Below are positions 15,307 through 18,583 of a stretch of DNA of 18,583 nucleotides, in pieces. The translations under genes were made by a program, and so were the position numbers. This DNA is from Negativicutes bacterium UBA1444 (GTDB taxonomy: Bacteria; Bacillota; Negativicutes; UBA1444): the NCBI GenBank assembly GCA_002329525.1, contig DCTI01000083.1, positions 1 through 18,583 of the forward strand, written 5' to 3'. The notes below the pieces were generated by a model. The model was not told the origin of the DNA and searched no databases. It saw only the letters and a program-made list of their open reading frames with translations. Position 1 is the stretch's first letter, and each line of letters starts with the position of its first letter.

Positions 15307-15828
15307 GTGAAAAGCACTACACCGCAAAAAATCGTTTGCTCCGCCTTAATCGGCCTGCTACAGTTCGGCGGCAATGTTTATCTGGCCGAAGCTGCCTCGC
15401 GCGAAGATCCTCGCCGCCATCACCAAGAAACCCGGGCGCCCCAGCATCCTAGCATTCACTTTCAGCAAGAACGTCTTCGTCAGGAACGACATTGGCAGGA
15501 AAAATTCGCTCATCAAGACAGAGATCTTCAGCACTGGCGCCTTCAAAACGACCAGATTCATCAACAAAGCCTTTTTCGCCGTCTAAACGAACCGGAACGA
15601 GACTGGCGGCACCGCCAATGGTTGGAAGAACAGCGTCTGCAACGGCAACGGGAAGAAATTCGCCGCCGGCAGTGGTGGGAGCATCAACGTCACGAGCAGG
15701 AAATGCGACGCCGGGATCACGAACTGGAGTGGGAATGGCGCCATCGTCAATGGCTGGAACAACAACGCTATGATCACGAACTGCGGCAAATTGAAATTCT
15801 TGTGCTGGCCCTGTTGCTGGCAACCTGA
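15307..15828 (+). CDS. Small secreted Arg/Gln/Glu/His/Trp-rich repeat protein, function unknown
   Basis: 173 residues. The N-terminus is a Sec signal peptide (MKSTTPQK, then a hydrophobic stretch to YLAEAA) with probable cleavage after residue 29 or 30. The mature part (about 31-160) is almost entirely polar and charged, rich in R, Q, E, H and W, and is probably one long helix. WRHRQWLEEQR (100-110) recurs as WRHRQWLEQQR (144-154), with a weaker RRRQWWEHQR copy at 119-128. It ends in a hydrophobic stretch, EILVLALLLAT (163-173). The start is the GTG at 15307, about 7 bp after GGGGGT; an ATG at 15300 is in another frame. I do not recognise the family. It stands alone, divergent from the glycan cassette and closed by the terminator at 15845-15878. 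Confidence 0.72.
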   Translation: MKSTTPQKIVCSALIGLLQFGGNVYLAEAASREDPRRHHQETRAPQHPSIHFQQERLRQERHWQEKFAHQDRDLQHWRLQNDQIHQQSLFRRLNEPERDWRHRQWLEEQRLQRQREEIRRRQWWEHQRHEQEMRRRDHELEWEWRHRQWLEQQRYDHELRQIEILVLALLLAT

Positions 15829-15844
15829 AATTGAAATTGAATCG

Positions 15845-15878
15845 ATAAACGGGACTGACGTTGGTCAGTCCCGTTTAT
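15845..15878. terminator. Bidirectional intrinsic terminator
   Basis: ATAAACGGGACTGAC (15845-15859) and its exact reverse complement (15864-15878) form a perfect 15-bp stem around a 4-nt loop. A short T run (GTTTT) follows on the plus strand, and the stem base is A/T-rich on both sides. It lies between the ends of the secreted protein gene and the minus-strand hydrogenase operon and can serve both. Confidence 0.88.
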
Positions 15879-15924
15879 GTTTTCCGGCACCTTTCGGACC
15901 GGTTAAGGTGCGTGTGACCGTCTT

Positions 15925-16179
15925 TTAGTCCGCAGCCACCGCGTTATCGTCCTGCAGCAGTAACACCAGTTCTTCCGGAGTTAATCCAGATAGTACTTTG
16001 CCATCAATTCGAACATTAGGTCCCTGGCGACAGCTTTTCAGGCAATCCAACATGCTGATTTCCAGTTGCTCCTGCCGCTCCGGCGGCAAAGACTTCACTG
16101 CCGCCAGCAATTCCTGGGACCCCAATAGATGGCAGGAAGTACCCCGGCAGATTTCCACCTTCAGTTTTTGCACTTCCAT
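15925..16179 (-). CDS. Stand-alone thioredoxin-like [2Fe-2S] ferredoxin (second of two)
   Basis: 84 residues with C11-x4-C16 and C46-x3-C50, the [2Fe-2S] ligand pattern of the NuoE/HndA C-terminal thioredoxin-like ferredoxin domain (CRGTSCHLLG and CLKSCRQGPNVRIDG). It has no other domain. It probably passes electrons to or from the HydAB hydrogenase encoded just upstream. The ATG at 16179 touches the GGAGGG ribosome site with no spacing. The GTG at 16173 is 6 bp away and may be the true start, shortening the protein by two residues. It lies 15 bp after the sister gene and is the last gene of the operon. Confidence 0.85.
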   Translation of the reverse strand: MEVQKLKVEICRGTSCHLLGSQELLAAVKSLPPERQEQLEISMLDCLKSCRQGPNVRIDGKVLSGLTPEELVLLLQDDNAVAAD

Positions 16180-16194
16180 CCCTCCGCGATCTGT

Positions 16195-16452
16195 TTATGC
16201 CTGTTGTTTCGCCAGGGGCAGAACCTGGTTGACAAAGAAATCCCGCACGGTCGCCCCGGATACGCTTTGAACCTCACCGCCGTCAATCTGCACAGATACT
16301 GCCTGCGTACAATGCCCAAGACAGAACGCCGCCCGTGTGTCCACCACATTCGACAGCCCATATTCTTCGGTCAGCTGCTGCAAAGAATTGATTACATTGT
16401 AGGAGCCCTTAATATGACAGGCGCTGCCAATACAGACATTGATAACGATCAT
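16195..16452 (-). CDS. Stand-alone thioredoxin-like [2Fe-2S] ferredoxin (first of two)
   Basis: 85 residues with C7-x4-C12 and C44-x3-C48 (CIGSACHIKGS and CLGHCTQAVSVQIDG), again the NuoE-type [2Fe-2S] pattern without the N-terminal helical domain of NuoE. It is clearly related to the downstream gene but diverged, which suggests an old duplication. A GTG at 16461 overlaps the hydA stop (GTGA) but is only one base from the GGAAAGG ribosome site. The ATG at 16452 is 10 bp away and is preferred. It is expected to be an electron-transfer partner of the hydrogenase or of the NuoF-like subunit. Confidence 0.87.
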   Translation of the reverse strand: MIVINVCIGSACHIKGSYNVINSLQQLTEEYGLSNVVDTRAAFCLGHCTQAVSVQIDGGEVQSVSGATVRDFFVNQVLPLAKQQA

Positions 16453-16457
16453 ATCAT

Positions 16458-18146
16458 TCACGCCTTTCCGTGGTAATGCACGTGTAGTAATTTATGCACC
16501 TTGCCCTTTAACAACCCGGCATACAACGCCCGGGTAATGGGATTTTCCTCCGACCTTTTGATGGTGCTCATCCGGTCGGTTTCGTACAAACCGGCGCTGC
16601 GGCGTTTTTTCCCTTCGCTATCGGTGACGGGCTGTCCTGCACCACAGATGCAACCGCCCGGGCAGGCCATAACTTCCACAAAATCATAAGTTTTTTCGCC
16701 GCGTTCCATCTTTTTGATCAGATTTTCCGCGTTTTTGATGCCGCTGACTATGGCGATTTTGACTTCCCGGCCGTTGTAATCGATGCTTGTTTCTTTCACT
16801 CCCTGCAACCCCCGAACGCCCATGAAGGGAATCGCCCGCAAGGCCGGCGTCGATTTATCATCGGAAATTCGCCGGATCACGGCCTCGGTTACGCCGCCGG
16901 ACACGCCAAAAATGACGCCGGCGCCGCTGGTCGTGCCAAACGGCATATCGACGGCTTCAGGTTCGATTTCGGAGAATACGATTCCCGCTTCCCGAATCAT
17001 CTGGATTAATTCCTGCGTGGAAATAACATGGTCCACATAAGGAATGCCGTTCTCCTTGAACTCATCACGCGCCGCTTCCTGCTTCTTGGCCGTGCAGGGC
17101 ATAATGGCGACCACAACCACCCGTCGGTGCGAATACCCATAATGTTCCTTCAACACCGCCCCGAACATCTGCATCGGCGAGCGGCAGGTCGAAATGTTTT
17201 CCAGCAATTCCGGATGATGCAGTTCGGCATATTTTACCCAGCCCGGACAGCAGGAAGTAAACAGCGGCAGTTTTTCGCCCTTCTGCAGTTTTCCCAAAAA
17301 CTCGCCGGCTTCTTCCAAAACGGTCAGGTCGGCCCCGGTGGTCGTGTCAAACACTTCATCGAACCCAATCCGGCGCAAGGCGGCCACAATTTTGCCCATG
17401 ACATTCTCGCCTTCCGGCAAGCCCAGCTCATGGCCGACGCCTACGCGGACAGCCGGCGCGATCTGGACGACCACTTTGGCGTTGGGGTCGCTTAGATCCT
17501 TCCAAAGTTTCGCGGTATCATTTTTGACCACGATGGCGCCCGTCGGACAGACGGCGGCGCATTGCCCGCAACCGATACATTTCGTATTGGCGATCGGTTC
17601 GTCAAAAGCCGCGCTGATGCACATTTTGGATCCGCGGTAAGCGAAATCGATCGCCCCGATATTCTGCACTTCTTCACACATGCGGACACAGTCACCGCAC
17701 AAGATGCACTTGCTCTTGTCGCGGACAATGGCCAACGAAGAAGTATCCAGGTCTGCTTCGCCGGCGGTGTTGCTAAACCGGACCTGCTTGATCCCAAAGC
17801 GCTGGGCCAGTTCCTGCAGCTTGCATTTCCCGTTCTTTTCGCAGGTGGTGCAATCGCGGCAATGATTGGCCAGCAACAACTCCAGAATCATCTTGCGGTA
17901 CCGGCGTAACCGCGGCGTGTTGGTCCGTATTTCCATGCCGGCTTTCGGCGGGGTCGAGCAAGAGGCGTGGATTTCGCCATTTTTGTCTTCCACGACGCAC
18001 ATCCGGCAGGCACCGTACACGGACAGCTCGGAATAGTAGCAGAAAGTTGGTAAATCAATACCCGCTTTGCGGATCACGGCGAGAATATTCTTTTCACCCT
18101 CAATGGCCACCGGCATATTGTCGATCATCATAAATTCTGCGTTCAC
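16458..18146 (-). CDS. hydA: [FeFe] hydrogenase catalytic subunit, NADH-linked/electron-bifurcating type
   Basis: 562 residues. In order: an N-terminal [2Fe-2S] domain (C36, C47, C50, C63), a His-ligated [4Fe-4S] cluster (H95, C99, C102, C108), two ferredoxin-type [4Fe-4S] clusters (C147/150/153/157 and C190/193/196/200), and the H-cluster domain with TSCCPGW (297-303; proton-relay C299, ligand C300), MPCTAKKQEA (349 onward, C351) and EVMACPGGC (491-499; C495, C499). This is the HndD/HydA domain order, and the length is close to HndD. It evolves or consumes H2 in the cytoplasm, coupled through the NuoF-like subunit to NAD(P)H and ferredoxin. The start is a GTG at 18146 with GGAGG 9 bp upstream, 4 bp after the NuoF-like gene. 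The P3 motif reads CICGAGQP, with an extra Cys (C501) and Ala where Gly is usual. Confidence 0.95.
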   Translation of the reverse strand: MNAEFMMIDNMPVAIEGEKNILAVIRKAGIDLPTFCYYSELSVYGACRMCVVEDKNGEIHASCSTPPKAGMEIRTNTPRLRRYRKMILELLLANHCRDCTTCEKNGKCKLQELAQRFGIKQVRFSNTAGEADLDTSSLAIVRDKSKCILCGDCVRMCEEVQNIGAIDFAYRGSKMCISAAFDEPIANTKCIGCGQCAAVCPTGAIVVKNDTAKLWKDLSDPNAKVVVQIAPAVRVGVGHELGLPEGENVMGKIVAALRRIGFDEVFDTTTGADLTVLEEAGEFLGKLQKGEKLPLFTSCCPGWVKYAELHHPELLENISTCRSPMQMFGAVLKEHYGYSHRRVVVVAIMPCTAKKQEAARDEFKENGIPYVDHVISTQELIQMIREAGIVFSEIEPEAVDMPFGTTSGAGVIFGVSGGVTEAVIRRISDDKSTPALRAIPFMGVRGLQGVKETSIDYNGREVKIAIVSGIKNAENLIKKMERGEKTYDFVEVMACPGGCICGAGQPVTDSEGKKRRSAGLYETDRMSTIKRSEENPITRALYAGLLKGKVHKLLHVHYHGKA

Positions 18147-18150
18147 AGTG

Positions 18151-18583
18151 TTAGTCCTCCCTTATTGCCTTGAACGGGCAGGTCTCGATACAAGCGCCGC
18201 ACTTGATGCATTTGGTCTGGTCAATCACAAAGGGTTGCTTGATCTGTCCGGAAATCGCGTTGACCGGACAGCCGCGGGCGCATTTCGAACAGCCGCGACA
18301 AAGTGCCGGATCAATCGTGATCTTCTTCAACTTCTGACAAGTTTTGGTCGGACAGTGTTTATCCCGCACATGGGCTACATATTCATCCCGGAAATATTTG
18401 ATGGTGCTGAGCACCGGCGAGGGCGCTGTTTTTCCCAGGCCGCAGAGCGCAGTCGAAGAAATCGTGTCCGCCAGTTCCATCAGCATGTCCAGATCTTCCA
18501 TTTCGCCCTGCCCGGCTACGATCCGTTCCAGAATCTCCAGCATCCGTTTGGTCCCTTCGCGGCAGGGAACGCATTTCCCACAG
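18151..18583 (-). CDS. NuoF/HndC-like NAD(P)-binding flavoprotein subunit of the hydrogenase (partial, N-terminus outside window)
   Basis: Only the C-terminal 143 residues are inside the window (frame enters at 18582). They open with CGKCVPCREGTKRM, the NuoF [4Fe-4S] signature, followed by the ALCGLGKTAPSPVLSTIKYF segment. They end in an added ferredoxin domain with two [4Fe-4S] motifs, CRGCSKCARGCP and CIKCGACIETCP. This end is typical of HydB/HndC subunits, which bind FMN and NAD(P)H and exchange electrons with HydA. The stop at 18151 lies 4 bp before the hydA start, so translation is coupled. A NuoE/HndA-like gene is expected beyond the right edge. Confidence 0.93.
   Translation of the reverse strand, partial: CGKCVPCREGTKRMLEILERIVAGQGEMEDLDMLMELADTISSTALCGLGKTAPSPVLSTIKYFRDEYVAHVRDKHCPTKTCQKLKKITIDPALCRGCSKCARGCPVNAISGQIKQPFVIDQTKCIKCGACIETCPFKAIRED

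Noticed and set aside
15219..15452. 77-codon plus-strand frame overlapping the secreted protein start
   Set aside because: It lacks a ribosome site and a signal peptide. The overlapping GTG frame has both a coherent signal peptide and a repeat structure.
15604..15768. DNA repeats as possible CRISPR or mobile-element repeats
   Set aside because: The copies match at protein level in one reading frame, differ at synonymous sites, and have no regular spacer; they are internal protein repeats.
15583..15789. Hydrophobic minus-strand frame opposite the secreted repeat protein
   Set aside because: Its Leu/Phe/Pro-rich sequence is what Gln/Arg/Trp-rich codons give when read backwards; it has no ribosome site and no context.

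Overview
The window looks like chromosome of an anaerobic, GC-rich (mid-50s % by eye) member of the Firmicutes, most likely a Negativicutes/Sporomusaceae-type bacterium. This is inferred from the gene content: a TPP-riboswitch-controlled thiSGHFE operon with the anaerobic ThiH route, a sigma-54/AcoR-controlled acetoin dehydrogenase operon, an NADH-linked [FeFe] hydrogenase operon, and an envelope-glycan cassette of a kind more familiar from diderm bacteria. Nothing seen points to a phage, plasmid, insertion sequence, CRISPR array, rRNA or tRNA. All genes except the MFS transporter and one small secreted protein lie on the minus strand.

Layout from low to high coordinates. (1) 1-4177, acetoin catabolism. 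acoR (2156-4177) ends in an intrinsic terminator. A perfect GG-N10-GC sigma-54 promoter (2001-2019), with phased candidate activator sites upstream (2107-2144), then drives a Lin0512-family gene, acoA and acoB. acoB runs off the left edge. (2) 4286-8332, thiamine thiazole synthesis. A TTGACA-N17-TAGAAT promoter, a TPP aptamer and an intrinsic terminator precede thiS, thiG, thiH, thiF, thiE and an unrecognised 114-codon gene. The operon is tightly packed, and the thiG Shine-Dalgarno sequence is formed by the codons of the ThiS Gly-Gly-Gly tail. (3) 8484-9824, a plus-strand MFS transporter whose stop codon abuts the stop of the next, convergent operon. (4) 9825-15134, a seven-gene minus-strand cassette of mostly overlapping genes: GT-C-type membrane glycosyltransferase, GT2 polyprenyl-phosphate glycosyltransferase, DUF2304 protein, EmrE-like four-helix protein, FemAB/GNAT-like protein, SAM methyltransferase and polysaccharide deacetylase. 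(5) 15307-15828, a small secreted protein very rich in Arg, Gln, Glu, His and Trp, followed by a perfect 15-bp bidirectional terminator. (6) 15925-18583, the end of a hydrogenase operon: a NuoF/HndC-like flavoprotein subunit (partial), the [FeFe] catalytic subunit HydA, and two stand-alone thioredoxin-like [2Fe-2S] proteins.

How it fits together: the thi operon makes the thiazole half of TPP and joins it to the pyrimidine half. TPP is the cofactor of the E1 encoded next door by acoAB, so cofactor supply and a major user are adjacent. The hydrogenase operon would dispose of reductant. The most speculative and most interesting part is the glycan cassette. It combines the logic of the arn lipid-A system (GT2 synthase, small flippase-like protein, GT-C transferase, deacetylase-fold enzyme) with a deacetylase and a FemAB-like protein resembling those of exosortase-linked exopolysaccharide loci, and no exosortase is visible here.
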